64,000 nucleotides of DNA. It comes from Harmothoe impar. Lineage: Eukaryota; Annelida; Polychaeta; Phyllodocida; Polynoidae. The translations under genes were made by a program, and so were the position numbers. The stretch's first letter is position 1. Every line of letters begins with the position of its first letter. Shown in pieces: positions 43,732 through 55,200 of this stretch. The DNA is taken from assembly GCA_947462335.1 (NCBI GenBank), contig OX381704.1, positions 26,187,955-26,251,954 on the forward strand. The letters run 5' to 3'. The notes under the pieces are model-generated. The model had not been told where the DNA came from. It searched no databases and saw only the letters and a program-made list of their open reading frames with translations.

Positions 43732-46700
43732 CTGCAAGGAGAAAAAAAAGTGTCCATATAGGTAGGATGAAAAAGGTTTCAACTTCTATGGATTCTTTTG
43801 ATTTCTGAGTCTTCGTTGCTTTAACAAGGCACCTCTATAGTAGCTATCCCAAGCTTGACACAGCCATCTGATTTTGGCTTAAGTTTTGTGTGATGAAAGC
43901 TATGAAATACAGCACTACATATAATCTATATAGGAAAAGACCGTACAGAACGAAACGTTTGAAATAGAGATATAAGAGATATAACCATATGAAGATATGA
44001 ATATAGAGGGGAAAAAACACACAAAAGGAAAGAAAATGTCATTAGGGCTTACTTATTGTTACTAGGACATAATACTTTTGGCCAAAGTTCCCATAATAGG
44101 GGTAGCTTTCGCTCAACATATCTTGACGTAAACCCCATACCGCCTGCACTTGATATTTTTAAACACAAATACAATGGACGGAGGTCAATTAGAACTTCAG
44201 TTTACAATCACCTTTTGCCTGAAATATGTATTCATACCATGCTAAATAGAAAAAAGTGTATGCTCTTTTAATATAGCAACAGGATCTTCTTATAATTTCC
44301 GTAGCAATCAATGATGCGAACAGCATTGCACACATGAATATAACAGACATTAACCGCGACCAGGTTACATACTGAGTTGACTCAATCACAGGTAGACATA
44401 CTAAAGTATAATGTTGTCTACAACATACCTATTGTATCTATGTCGAATTAGTGGTGGAAAAAACAAACATATGGGTTGTGTTATCCAAAATTGTGCTTAC
44501 AGGGTCTATCAGTGTAATGAACCCTTAAATGCTTAAAGCAGCTGCAAAGATGCTGCCAGGCCTGCAGTGCTGAAGCAGGGGTAAAGTCTATAACAATATT
44601 TATTGGCCAATAAGCTGCAAAATGTAAACTCGTTACTGCAAAAAATGCGACAAAGTCGCCTAGAAACGTTTTTTTGTCGTAATTTCCATGCGTTGTAACG
44701 GGTTACTTTTGTGCCCTAGGTCGTACTTAGATTGAAAGTAAAAGATGGAAATTGTTCTAAACATGCGGAACAGACCAAGATCACCAGATAAAGTTGGACA
44801 CAAATCAAAATCTTCTAATAAGCGCTCCTCCCATCTAGTCAACGGCTTCAATGAGAAATAACCAAATTTTCATAATTAAGCTAATAAAATAACTGCGGAA
44901 AGTATCTAGATGCTAAATTTGAGTGCAGCTAGCCGAAGGTGCAAAATTGAACCTTGGTCTGAAAATTTGAAAATCGATACAATTGAATGTCCTGCAGGGT
45001 GAAGGACTTGTTCAGAAGACTGTATAGCTGAGAGCTCCTTCCATAAACGATTCTTACCTGGGAAAGCATTGATGTCGATGACAGCGTATTTGCCGGTAGT
45101 ATTCTCTATGATGACGTCTATACCAAAGAGGTCCAACTTGAACTTGGCCTGCACGGCCTGGGTGAGCTGCACGATGTTCTGCGGCTCAGGAGGCACCTGC
45201 TCACTCGTCTCGTCCACATCGTCCAGCTACCAAACACAGAAACAACACAGTATTAACCCTTTAACGGTCACAGTATGCTTTAATATGCTATGTCCTTTGT
45301 CACCATGATGCATGAATGCAGCCCTGCCGATTTGCTCACCTGGGCTGCATTCATTCACCATACCGACCTTTATGGGAGTGTTTCAGGCCCGTAGGCTCAG
45401 CATGATGCTGAGGGGCCCTGATGAGTTCTTTGCCAGGCCCGCATTAACCAGGGCTGCCACTAACTAGTTAGTTCTAAATTCCCCCTTTCCCTGACTTTAT
45501 ATTAAGTGTTCCTGACAATACCGACTTGACCTTAATCTTACGTTTTTACATGGCCTGCAACTATGAATATACAATAAAAACTATTTGAAGTCATCTTATT
45601 TAGATTTATTGTGTGAGCAGTTTAACACCCGGTAGGGGCCTTCTATGTCATATTCTACTTCGAGGGTAGTCATTATTTAACAACAACGGGGTTGGTGGAT
45701 TTCTATCTGAGCGTGCAGACATTTAGCTCCTCCTCCTCTAGAGGATTCAGTATTTTTTTCGATCCACATTCTAACTATAGTTACACCTAGGATTTTTCAC
45801 TGAAACACGGTGATATTTCCATAATATTTCAAAAGTTTCCCTGAGAAAAGTTGAAATCCGCTAACTTTTTCAAAAAAGCTATTTTCCCAACAAAATTTGA
45901 ACTTTCCTCACATTTCTCTGACCTGAACAACTATACTTTTCCCTGACTCTTCCTCTGTTCATGCATCATGACGACCAAATGACAGTGCATTAAATCACGA
46001 TGCGGCCCTTAAAGGGTCAACGTCATCCATATCAAAACTCAGATTCTGATCGTGTAAAAAATCTCTAGCAAGGTGATATTGACGTAGGGCATTCTTGAGG
46101 GAACATTCACAAATGCTTTCATCGATTTCGGCACCTTTTTTTCAGACTCCCTGTCCATTCCTACACGCCTACTAACGTGTCATAGCCTGCCATAAGGTAC
46201 ATGTATTCATAACATGTCTACAAATTTACAGAAGCAGTGGCAAATGCTGGATGGAGAATTGAATATTTAGAGCACGGATTCTTGCAGTGAAGAAGAAATA
46301 TCATACAGTAGATAAACAACTTATAAATATGCCACGCCTACAGATGTACCCCGAGTAAACCCCCGAAACCCAACAGCTGTTTCCCCTGCCGTCTGCCGTC
46401 TCTGTTCACACCTCCCTATAGCCGAGTCTTTGATGTTGCACACAGACGGGGCTGATCCCTCAGAGAAAGGACAAGTTCTGACATACAGAGGAGTATAAAG
46501 GCCTCCATGTTGTACCTATGGACAAACCCGCCCCAAACGTCGGCCGCTACAGTAGCGCACGGAAATGGGAGACGGACACGGGCGTCACCACGACAAAAAC
46601 ACCTCCCTACATAGCAGCAATCCTATTGCTGATTACGTCCTCACCCCTGCCTATACGGGACTAGAGCGTCCTGGTACCTCATCATCATCAGGCTAATCCC

Positions 46701-49700
46701 CTCCCCTCACACCTAGAACAAAGGTGCTGATAAGAAATTCATCCATGATGCACTGCTCTGGAGTCAGGGGCCTAACCACAATTCATTGCTCTGAGCCAAG
46801 ATGGCGGCCCCCATAGCCTAATGCGCTAGTCCTGTATAGCCAGACACGTGGCCCGTGCAGTACCTTTATGATTTCCATTGCCTACGTTTAAAAGATTGCC
46901 TGATCTCCATATTGGACACAATGCATGTTTTATAGAGTACATGTATTTTTCAATGTCCTTTAAAGCTGCTATACCTCCTCCCAACTCAAACCTACATTTT
47001 CCTCATTTGGTTCTCAGATGATTGTATAATCCTTTCATTTTTATAATCTGTCATTTATTCTGAGAACAAAGTCTTGAGATTGAATCCTGTCTAACATAAA
47101 CTTCTATTTATATTCTGGAGACAAACACAGTCTACTAGTACAGGTGTATCCCTGTGGATGGCACTCCCTTGTTGATATAGTTAAGTGCTGAATAGAATGC
47201 TGGAAGCATTTTATTTTTCCTCGTCTATTTCCTTAAATTTAGCATGGTTAAAAGAGACAAAATGTATTGGGATGCTACCAGTACACTCCAACAAGCAGAC
47301 TCTTAAGAACTATGCATAAATTGAACTATCTATATATCTGAGGTAGTACAGCAGCTTTAAGACGAGATGACATATCTGCACACTGTTGTATATTCTTGAT
47401 ACTCTGATCTATCACACATACATGTCATCATAAGCAATGCCCTTGATTCTATTCTCGTGGTCAGTATACGAAGAAGCATCAACTAAACACAATACGTGCT
47501 GTCAAAGAGAACCAGCTAGGTCTTAATTTTAGAACAATTTCAAAACATGTAACCTGAAACACATTTTGTTCTTGGCTTAACCCTGGATTCTAATTCCTTG
47601 GAATAACCAATCACCAAAAAGCATTGAGATGCTCAGATGGACTCCTGGAGGTTCTCTACATATACAGCTAGTTAGAGGAGCCTGAAACCTTAAAAACGTT
47701 GAAATCATGAGAAAAGCTGAAGCGTTTCCCTGAATTATGGTTTTATCACTTGTTACTTAATCCTTAGTACTCATTGTAATGCAATAACACGTGCCATACC
47801 TCGTTCAAAAATGATGATGAATCAGCCTTGGATACATCATGACTATCGAAGAATATCGTCTTTTGATCTGAAGATAATAAAAGATATAATAATACAATAT
47901 AAGGTATTTCAAAACATCATCACTCATATAATACAACAATAGGCACGTCATGCGATTTCCTGTAAACCTAGTCAGTTGAGGGTAATCCTTTATGAATAAT
48001 ATATTCAATGTAATCCCAGATTGTAAAGATATAATAGAGTATTAATTAATACCGGGTAAGAGCAGTAAAGCTGTTCTTTCTTTTTATTATTTAATTAATT
48101 GAATCCCCTCTAATCCATGTCTATACAGAACTACCCTTCAGAAACTAGTAAAATGATATAATCTATATCGATTCTATGGCCTAAGTTAACAGTGTAACAG
48201 ACCTCCAGCTTTGAAGTTCTTCAATGAAGGTCTCTCTACGACAAAGTACTGGTCGCCTATGACAAAGATCTTGTAGAGAACAGCATTGTGGTTGACAAAG
48301 GTCTGCGCCACGCACGGCGGTTTGATGTCAGCCAAGCCAGCCGCATTGAAGATAATGGACATCTTGTGAGAGAAGCTGGATCCGTGGGCCATGCTGGGCT
48401 TACAGACTGCAAGACAAAAGAGGCATTTCTTATCACAATCCTTTAATCCAAAGCTTAACCCCTTAAGGGCCGCATGGTGCTTTAATGTGCTTTGTCATTG
48501 GTCGGCATGCATGATCCATGGATGTAGCCCTGACGAGTCAACTCACAAATGTTGCATTCATGTATCATGCCGAGCCTTCAACAGTGTATCAACCCTATAG
48601 GGGCAGCATGCATGACGGCAGCCATGGTGAGTTACTCACCAGGGCTGCATTCATGCATCATGACCATAAATGGCATAATGCATTAAAGCATCAAGCGGTC
48701 CTTCAATGGTCAAGCTAAGACGGGAATTAGAAAGTGGAGACTAGGATAATCACATGGGGATTTAGTTCTTGTTCTGCACTCGTGCTAGATTTCATTTAAC
48801 TGAGATCTTACATTTACCACAAGTATCCACCCCGAAGCAGCATTATCATTATCAATGAGTCTGGTCTTAAATTGCCATCTTTACTCGAAACGAAACCATT
48901 TATTATGTCCGGAGCGGTGTCAGAACCTGGTTGGTAGGTTTTATCTTGCGCTTGGACACAATTGCTGTATCAAAAACATAACCTGCGGTTCCCTATTTTT
49001 CTCTCAGGTCCAGGAATTTAATTTGACCTAAATGATTACAATAACAAGAAGCAGCATTCCTTGAGGCTTTAAGAAGGTTCACATAGCCCGGACAGCCTGA
49101 GCTGCAGACAAACATGTTGAGCGGTTTGTCTGCAGTCAGCGACTTTGCTTCTCCAGGGTTCCCAATGGAGGAAGAAAAATAGGGAGCACAAAAGACTCGT
49201 CACCAAAACAAGGAAGTGACCTCTTAGTGTGAGCAGGTCCGAGCACCTCGCACCTGTGTGGTACAAACTGGGTCAATAGACACACACCCGTCTATATGAC
49301 ACTTTTTCAAAGTGTTTGTGCAACCTTTGAGCCTGTCCATTCATACCTAATAATGTGGCAATTAGAATATTAAGCTTTGGCTAATCTGTGATTTTTAAGG
49401 TCGGCTGTACCTTGCGGTTGATCCAAATGCCAATTGTTTCTGTTCTCCATTAAAAAGCTACAGACAAATGCCACAAGGTCAGAAATGTGTTGTGGCGACC
49501 CCGAAAAGGAGTATTGGGTATTTGGGAAGGCCTTGGCTGACGATTCCTCATTTATAGAAGAACCAATACTCCCCCAATCTGGGCATGTTTATTAATATCC
49601 CCCCTTTCCCCCTTCAAATGTGGTCCGTGTGATGAAAATACCAATTCATCATTCAGATTCTGATCAAGCAAATATTAATTCCTCGCCTATTTCCATAAGG

Positions 49701-52700
49701 GGAGGCTCTCATTTATTTGAAAGTAATGCTCGTGGAACCAATACGGTTGTTATCGAAATAGGAAATGAGGGTAAGATTATTATGGACTTTTTTAAAAGCA
49801 TTTCAATGAAAATAAACTTACCAAATGGGTAGGTTATGCCCGCCTGGTGCAGCAATGTCCGGTTAGTTTCCACGTCAAGTGATGTCAGCTCAACGAATGC
49901 TGGCGTGAAATACAGCGCATCTGTGGGAGAAAAGGGACTAATTGAAAATTATTCTTTATACATGTATTTCAAAGTTTCTAAACTTGAATGTGACATATTC
50001 ATAAGGGATACGAGAATGAAAACAAAATTAATATGTGATTTAAGTGCCTACATTAATGAGCGATTTCAATGGCTACATTACTCAAAAACATAGAAATAAC
50101 CGACAAAAATAAGGAATTTCACTGACTAATGGTTTCTCATTGAAAACCTATCACCTTTAAGTGGAATAAGGCCAGGAGTTAAGCAGCTGTAAAAACAGTA
50201 TAAGTGGTCTGGTGAGTCACTGACAAGCTCAATCAGAGCGGCTCAGGGCAGCTCGGACCAGGTTAGGCCACTCCAAAAAATAAAAGAATAGTTTCTCTGC
50301 ACATTGTTTTCTTTTGGCAAATTTCAATGGAAAAAAACATGATGAAAATTGACAAATATAGGTATATTTGATATCAAATTAAAGCTTACAATGTTGCTAA
50401 TGCAATGAACTATAGGAGACAACCTTTACAGATCTTTAATGTCTAATATAACTAAGATGTGAAGTTAGTTTGTCGAGAGCCTACATTTCCCTAGTACTGG
50501 GGACAAAATGGGTAGCCTACCCATTTTGTCCCCAGTAAATAGAATCTAAAAAATCTCCCTCGTAATACATTTTATGGCTTGGTGATGAGAAACTTTTCTT
50601 TTTTAAAGTGGCCTTAGGTTTGGCGGAAACTCAGCCTATGGGGGTGGGGGGGTGGCTTACCGTCGACTATGCTGAGTCGGTTGGCCTTGGTGTTTGCCTT
50701 GGTGGCCATCTTGTACTGTGTGTGTCGGTCCAGCAACTTCTGAACGTTCCCCACCGGATCCAGCACCACGATGCCCGGGTGCGCGTTGACATAGTTCTGA
50801 AACATTAACAGACACATTTAATACATGTCTCTATTGATGGCTGAGAACCAGATTGTGTCACCTTCTTTGCATTGAAGGAGACCCCGCAGTGTTGCCAAAA
50901 TGACATTGTAATGACCGATGTGAGGCCAAAACACATCGGCTACAATGGCCGGCCATGACCTTAGCTTCCCAAGAGTGAAATACTTTTTTTCAGATAGTCC
51001 TATTAGAATCAAAGATATGGCCATGTAACCATCATTCAATGGATTTACACATTTCTCAATACATTTTGGCAGTTTCTGTCAAAAGAACAGCTGTTTTTAT
51101 GAATAGAAATTAGACCGAAATCCACTACATGACATCAATGCATACATACTAGATTTATTTGGCCTGTGTAGAAGACAAGTAGCCCGTGTAAGATCTCGCT
51201 ACACAGACCACATTGGCCTGTGTGCTTAAAGGTTCTCGGCAACACTGCTCCGAAAACCAACCAAGAAGCCATAGCTTTAGGAACATGACATGCTATGCAC
51301 TGTATCAGTATGTGAAACTAAAAAGTTTGATCTTCATTTAAAAAAAAGTCTTATTGTAAAAAGACACCATAGCAAAGAGCTGACAACAAAGTAGAGAGAG
51401 ATCATTGGAGTAGCTCCACTTCCCATTAGTCAGCGGATACAATGTAAGAAAACACAAAAAAAATGCTGAGTTGGATTCATTGACCATTTCGTGTTTCAAA
51501 TATTACCCATTCTGACTGCAAAATGCTGAAACATGCTGGTGCATGATAAGACCAACTCAATAACGTGTTATTGATTACATGGCTTTCAATTCACCATACT
51601 GCCATTAATCAAACATTTCTTCGCGTGAACTCTTGTTTCTGACTATCACTATAGACTAGTCTACACTAAACTGTAACAGGCATTGTTTTAGATGGCCATG
51701 AAGACATTGTAAAGGTTAAACTAATAATAAAGTAAATGAAGTCTATCATATAATTTATCATTTTCATTTTCTGTCTGTATCGGCACACACAGCACAGACG
51801 TTTGATATTTGCTTGTACACATCGTAAATTGAAGTAGATATGAGAAATGACAGTGGCACAAGAGAGGCACACTGCATCTTGACAAGTGCGTTACAATTTC
51901 AATTTGAGTAATGTTACATTTTATTACGACAGACCACCTGCGTCTGGCCGGATGACGTAAATACAACAAATACTGAACACTAAATTTAGAATTTCTGTTT
52001 CTAAATTAAGATAATAATGGATAGCACCCGCCCGCCTCATCTGGCCTGACACATTAGACACCCCATCTAAAGTGCCCGTATGAAAAGGCTGAATTTGTCA
52101 AAGCCGAAAGGAGAGTGGGGGAAACTAATCACTTACTAATGAGATCTAAAACGAGTGTGGAGTACAACTACCGGTACCTCATGTATAATACGCCTGTCTT
52201 TATAAAATAGTTAAGTACAGGGAAGCTATATTGCGCAGGCGGGTATATAATAGTAATACTAATTGATTACTAATTTAATACTTCAGGGCCTCTTTACCGC
52301 CTCATGCAAAATGGCCAGCTCAAGAATAATGGTACAAGTACTAGTGTGCCACATAGTGATGTCATTGATATCTAATTTATTACGATTTCGATAATCACTA
52401 TTTTGACCTCGAATTTTCAATCATATTGGTTTATTTTGCTTTTAGAACAGGACATACTTAAAAATCCTCTATCATACCTATTCCTATCGTAAGACATGAC
52501 AACTAAATGAATGCATTACCACCCTTTATCCATTTTTGCCCATTATACATATATTGTCAGTGAAGGGTTGGTCATTAATTGATTCACAATCTGAACTTCA
52601 TCCCCATCAGGCTGCTAAAGGGCACAGATTTCCACTTTGGCTAAGAATCTCACCCTGACCAATGCACCATACCAGGGAAAACTTCCTACAATAGTAGAAA

Positions 52701-52934
52701 AAGTGGTTTATTTCATGTAGAGAAACGACCTCACTATTGATTTGTATGAGAAGTGCCGTTCTCTACTGACATGTATTAGGGAGGAAGCAGGAAGCAGAAG
52801 ATGGTTACCTGAAGACGTTGTACCTCGGCCCTCGCCTTCTCGTCTCCAAGACCACAAAGCGCGATCTGGTCCGTGATCTTTAACAGGAGGACGTCAAAGG
52901 GGCCTTGGTCCTCCAAGTCTCTCTCCAGGTCAAT
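43313..52934 (-). CDS. ITPK1: Inositol-tetrakisphosphate 1-kinase, seven exons, N terminus missing
   Basis: Seven minus-strand exons (52809-52934, 50661-50796, 49822-49920, 48203-48406, 47800-47867, 45058-45226, 43313-43731) join in frame to 1221 bases, 406 residues plus stop. The order of conserved blocks matches ITPK1 along its length: DQGPFDVLLLKITDQ, AHPGIVVLDP, PAFVELTSLD, NHNAVLYKIFVIG, RPSLKNF, FDSHDVSK, LFGIDVII and AVIDINAFPGYDGVPEFF. The last two hold the Asp and Asp-x-Asn metal ligands of the ATP-grasp site. The enzyme phosphorylates inositol phosphates in the cytosol, including 3,4,5,6-tetrakisphosphate at the 1-position. The human protein is 414 residues and has about 40 residues before the first exon here, so one coding exon is unseen. 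The C-terminal 115 residues are low-complexity and probably disordered. All junctions are GT-AG. Confidence 0.93.
45058..45226 (-). CDS. ITPK1: ITPK1 exon (metal-binding Asp/Asn)
   Basis: 169 bases, phase 0 in, phase 1 out. The acceptor is TTTGGTAG, the donor GTAAG. Encodes LDDVDETSEQ, a helix, LFGIDVIIENTTG and AVIDINAFP, containing the Asp and Asp-Ile-Asn residues that hold magnesium in ATP-grasp kinases. Confidence 0.94.
45257..46016. mobile_element. TTAA-type MITE family, copy d, itself interrupted
   Basis: Left end TTAA-CCCTTTAACGGTCACAG at 45253 and family sequence to about 45460 (ATGATGCATGAATGCAGCCC, GACCTTTATGGGAGTGTTTC). Right end from 45955 (CATGCATCATGACGACC, GATGCGGCCCTTAAAGGG) with TCAA, a one-base change of TTAA, at 46017. 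About 490 unrelated bases lie between, containing TTTCCCTGA repeated on both edges, so something inserted into this copy. Lies in an ITPK1 intron. Confidence 0.65.
46021..47799. other. ITPK1 intron, remaining part
   Basis: Non-coding. A GC-richer section at 46330-46860 contains AAGATGGCGGCC at 46798-46809, a match to the YY1 consensus, near CGTCGGCCGC. This might be an internal regulatory element, but nothing else supports it. Confidence 0.3.
47800..47867 (-). CDS. ITPK1: ITPK1 short exon (FDSHDVSK block)
   Basis: 68 bases, enters in phase 1 after TTATCTTCAG and leaves in phase 0 before GTATGG. Encodes DQKTIFFDSHDVSKADSSSF and LNE, aligned with the human segment between the SLKNF block and the region before the metal site. 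Confidence 0.92.
48203..48406 (-). CDS. ITPK1: ITPK1 exon (ATP-grasp core)
   Basis: 204 bases, phase 1 at both ends, acceptor TCTTGCAG, donor GTCTGT. Encodes VCKPSMAHGSSFSHKMSIIF (with the nucleotide-contacting Lys), CVAQTFVNHNAVLYKIFVIG and VERPSLKNFKAG, the most conserved part of the family. The donor GTCTGT is weaker than the others. Confidence 0.94.
48459..48709. mobile_element. TTAA-type MITE family, copy e (best preserved)
   Basis: TTAA at 48455-48458, left end CCCCTTAAGGGCCGCATGG, right end GCGGTCCTTCAATGG, TCAA at 48710-48713. The element is close to a palindrome: GATCCATGGATGTAGCCCTG and ACGAGTCAACTCAC on the left are mirrored by GAGTTACTCACCAGGGCTGC and ATTCATGCATCATGACC on the right. 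Lies 50 bases into the intron upstream of the ITPK1 exon at 48203-48406. Confidence 0.7.
49822..49920 (-). CDS. ITPK1: ITPK1 exon (FVELTSLD block)
   Basis: 99 bases, phase 1 at both ends, acceptor CCCACAG, donor GTAAGTTT. Encodes DALYFTPAFVELTSLD through HQAGITYPF; the last part leads into the ATP-grasp Lys segment of the next exon. Confidence 0.92.
50495..50537. repeat. Perfect 43-bp palindrome in an ITPK1 intron
   Basis: TACTGGGGACAAAATGGGTAG, one C, then its exact complement. It lies about 125 bases downstream of the donor of the exon at 50661-50796 and would form a 21-pair hairpin in the pre-mRNA. It begins and ends with TA. Confidence 0.9.
50538..50660. other. ITPK1 intron start
   Basis: Non-coding sequence between the palindrome and the donor site, with a G-rich run GGGGGTGGGGGGGTGG at 50640-50655 (C-rich on the gene strand) next to the donor. 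Confidence 0.4.
50661..50796 (-). CDS. ITPK1: ITPK1 exon (AHPGIVVLDP block)
   Basis: 136 bases, starts phase 0 after ATGTTTCAG and ends in phase 1 before GTAAGC. Encodes NYVNAHPGIVVLDPVGNVQK and the following helix through SIVD. In human ITPK1 the matching segment ends the N-terminal lobe. Confidence 0.92.
50797..52808. other. ITPK1 intron of 2.0 kb
   Basis: No repeat or RNA gene recognised by eye. AT-rich. GT and AG termini as expected on the minus strand. Confidence 0.5.
52809..52934 (-). CDS. ITPK1: ITPK1 first visible exon
   Basis: 126 bases, 42 codons, phase 0 at both ends. Acceptor TTGTTTCAG and donor GTAACC. Encodes IDLERDLEDQGPFDVLLLKI and on to EVQRLQ, the end of the N-terminal domain. 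The frame continues open into the intron for some distance, but that part has no similarity to the family. A preceding exon of about 40 codons ending in phase 0 is expected upstream and was not found. Confidence 0.9.
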
Positions 52935-53027
52935 CTGAAACAAGCACAAGCTGATATTGAGTGATTGCATAAAGATGTTATCTAAGAAAATACCTAAATC
53001 GGATGGGTGAATGCCACGGTTACATGA

Positions 53028-53269
53028 ACAGAGAAAGGAAACAGTGTCAAAAGGGAGTCCAGTTTTCCTCAAGAATGACTCCCATCTCTAGGGGAGCCCA
53101 GGTCCTTACTTGACTCCCCAGCCTGCGAGCCATGTGACTCCCCTAGGTGACTCCCTTAGGTCAGCCCGTGTGTCACCTAGGCTCCCTTATGCAGCCTGGG
53201 CTTCTCAAAAACGGGGAGTCATTCTGGAGGCAACCTGGAGTCCATTGTGACGCTGTTTCCTTTCTCTGT
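53028..53269. mobile_element. Hairpin MITE, about 57-bp arms
   Basis: ACAGAGAAAGGAAACAGTGTC at 53028 and the following AAGAATGACTCCC are inverted at the right as GGGAGTCATTCTGGAGG through TTTCCTTTCTCTGT ending at 53269, with few mismatches over about 57 bases. The middle repeats CTCCCCTAGGTGACTCCC. No clear target duplication. It lies about 95 bases upstream of the first visible ITPK1 exon. Confidence 0.7.
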
Positions 53270-53580
53270 GTGGTAGTGGGTTGTGTTACACAGAGGTTCC
53301 CACAATCATTTCAGATTGAAATCCCATGACTTCCATGACCTTCCCTGACCAAAAATGACCATTTTCTCGACTATATTTACGGTACATTTCAATACAGCGC
53401 TGGGTACTTAAATTTGACAGAGCTTTATCCATGCAGGTGCTATTGTGGCTGTCTTGATTTGATGTGAATGCAGGCGTCTTTATTTAGATTAACAATTTCT
53501 AACAGATGCAGGTATGAGTGTTTGCTGTACAGGCAATCCCAGCGTTGTCATGAGATACATGAAGTTGTACACCGTTTTAA

Positions 53581-53760
53581 CTCTTTAAGGGAAGCATACT
53601 GCTTTAAATACACTATAATAAATGCATTGAAGGCATAGTCCATAAACTGCTCTATATGAATGCATCATGCCGACCATTCGGGATTGATACTCTCCAGAAA
53701 GGTCGCCATGACACACCAATGCATCGTGATGACGTGAGGCGTCATGATGTCACTAAACAG
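53581..53760. mobile_element. TTAA-type MITE family, copy f
   Basis: TTAA on both sides (53577-53580, 53761-53764). Left end CTCTTTAAGGGAAGCATAC, internal GAATGCATCATGCCGACC and GGGATTGATACTCTCCAG. The right end is decayed. Confidence 0.6.
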
Positions 53761-53981
53761 TTAAAGGCATGATCTCACATGCCACTGAAGAGCGTGTCCA
53801 ATTAAACGAGGAGCAGATTGGACATTTTAAGACAAACTCATCACGCTTACTTGTGTAAGCCCTATGTGTGTTGGTGTGGGTGGCAGTGGAAAGGGAGGGG
53901 GGGGGGGCAAGACGTTTACCCTGTAATAAAGGTTGTGGATGTCGTTTATTGGGAAAACATTATTCCGGCTACTGTACCATA

Positions 53982-54181
53982 GGGTAGATTCACCATGAGT
54001 CGGACACATACCCTGAGACGGACAGTGAAATTTGAGGTTATTCATGCACTATACGACTTCTAGTGTTTGTGTTTTAGAAAGAATGATAATAATTCACAAA
54101 TAAAGAGCTTAAAAGGCTTGAATAAGCAAATAATCAAGTGTCCGTCTCGAGGTATGTGTCTGGCTCAAGGTGAATCTACCC
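53982..54181. mobile_element. 200-bp TA-flanked hairpin MITE
   Basis: The left arm GGGTAGATTCACCATGAGTC and the next 25 bases (GGACACATACC, GAGACGGACA) are inverted at the right end with few mismatches (ending GGTGAATCTACCC). TA at 53980-53981 and 54182-54183. No coding sequence. Confidence 0.8.
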
Positions 54182-54183
54182 TA

Positions 54184-55200
54184 TACGGAGCTGAGGCTTT
54201 GTCAAATGGCTACATTCCTGCCAACTGTCCCGTCCCATAAGGTAACAAAAGCTTTATGGCAAACCAATCACGAATGTTTAATTCATTTCATTTGAAAATA
54301 CAATGACGTGGGCGTCTTCTTTTCTTCATTTTTTACAAAAGTAACTTAAATGTCAAACAGGCAGACTGCCTGGGGATGTCTGGACATTTTCTATGAAACA
54401 TTAAAACTTTACATGCAATAAGAAGAAAGAAGACAGCAGAAAATTGAGAGTGAAGACAGCACTGCTGGAACTGCGTCCTCAGGGGTATTGCACATATATA
54501 CGCCGAGGGTGTATTTGTTGGGTTTTCCTATTTCATGGTTGTCCAGTATTTTGTGAGTGAGCTGGCCTGCCACAGCCCTATACCGCTTCGATAGATAAAA
54601 GCTTTATCTAGAGCATTGGAGCTACGTTAAAGGATCTACTCATGCTTTATGTTGCTCACTGAACAGTATAGCCTTCAGGTTTTTTATATATATACCAAAG
54701 GCATATCGTTTTTGGGGCCTTCATTCGTTTAAATGGTAATTATAAAAGAGCACGGAAAAAGAACCCCCGACCAGCCTGCATGACGATAATGCATTCTACA
54801 TGCATTCTCCATAATCTACACAGTTTACTGGGCCCATAGTCAGCTATGAAGACAAGAGACCCATTTCATTACCCATAACTAAGCCGCCGTTGTCTAATAC
54901 CGGCCCTTTATTTTACGAAGAAGAATACATTGCTACTTATATTCCTGAGGTAAGACCTTTAGCTTGTGATATTTATGCTAGTACACAATGTATGGATCAG
55001 TCATTGTGTTGCATGTGTTCTTATTGGAATATTAACAAATGACGTCAACGATTTTGGCGCCTTTTTTTAAAGCTGCCCTCCCCATTAATCGCGTCAAGCA
55101 GCAATCAGAACCTGCCGCAGACTGTCACCGAACACGGACATCCCACCCCATCCCGTGACGTCAGTCCTCTCGGTTATTAAGTTAGGAAGTTATTAAATAC
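54184..55200. other. Unassigned non-coding stretch
   Basis: AT-rich, no recognised feature. An E2F-like TTTTGGCGCC occurs at 55052-55061, close to the GC-rich stretch that follows. Confidence 0.3.

Noticed and set aside
46798..46809. YY1 site as evidence for an internal promoter
   Set aside because: A single 12-base match in an intron is not enough without transcription data.
52935..53072. Upstream open extension of the ITPK1 exon giving an ATG at 53072
   Set aside because: The extension is separated by a good acceptor site, has no similarity to the family, and partly comes from the hairpin MITE.
53827..54045. Minus-strand frame as the missing ITPK1 first exon
   Set aside because: The peptide has no similarity to the kinase N terminus and most of it lies in a MITE arm.
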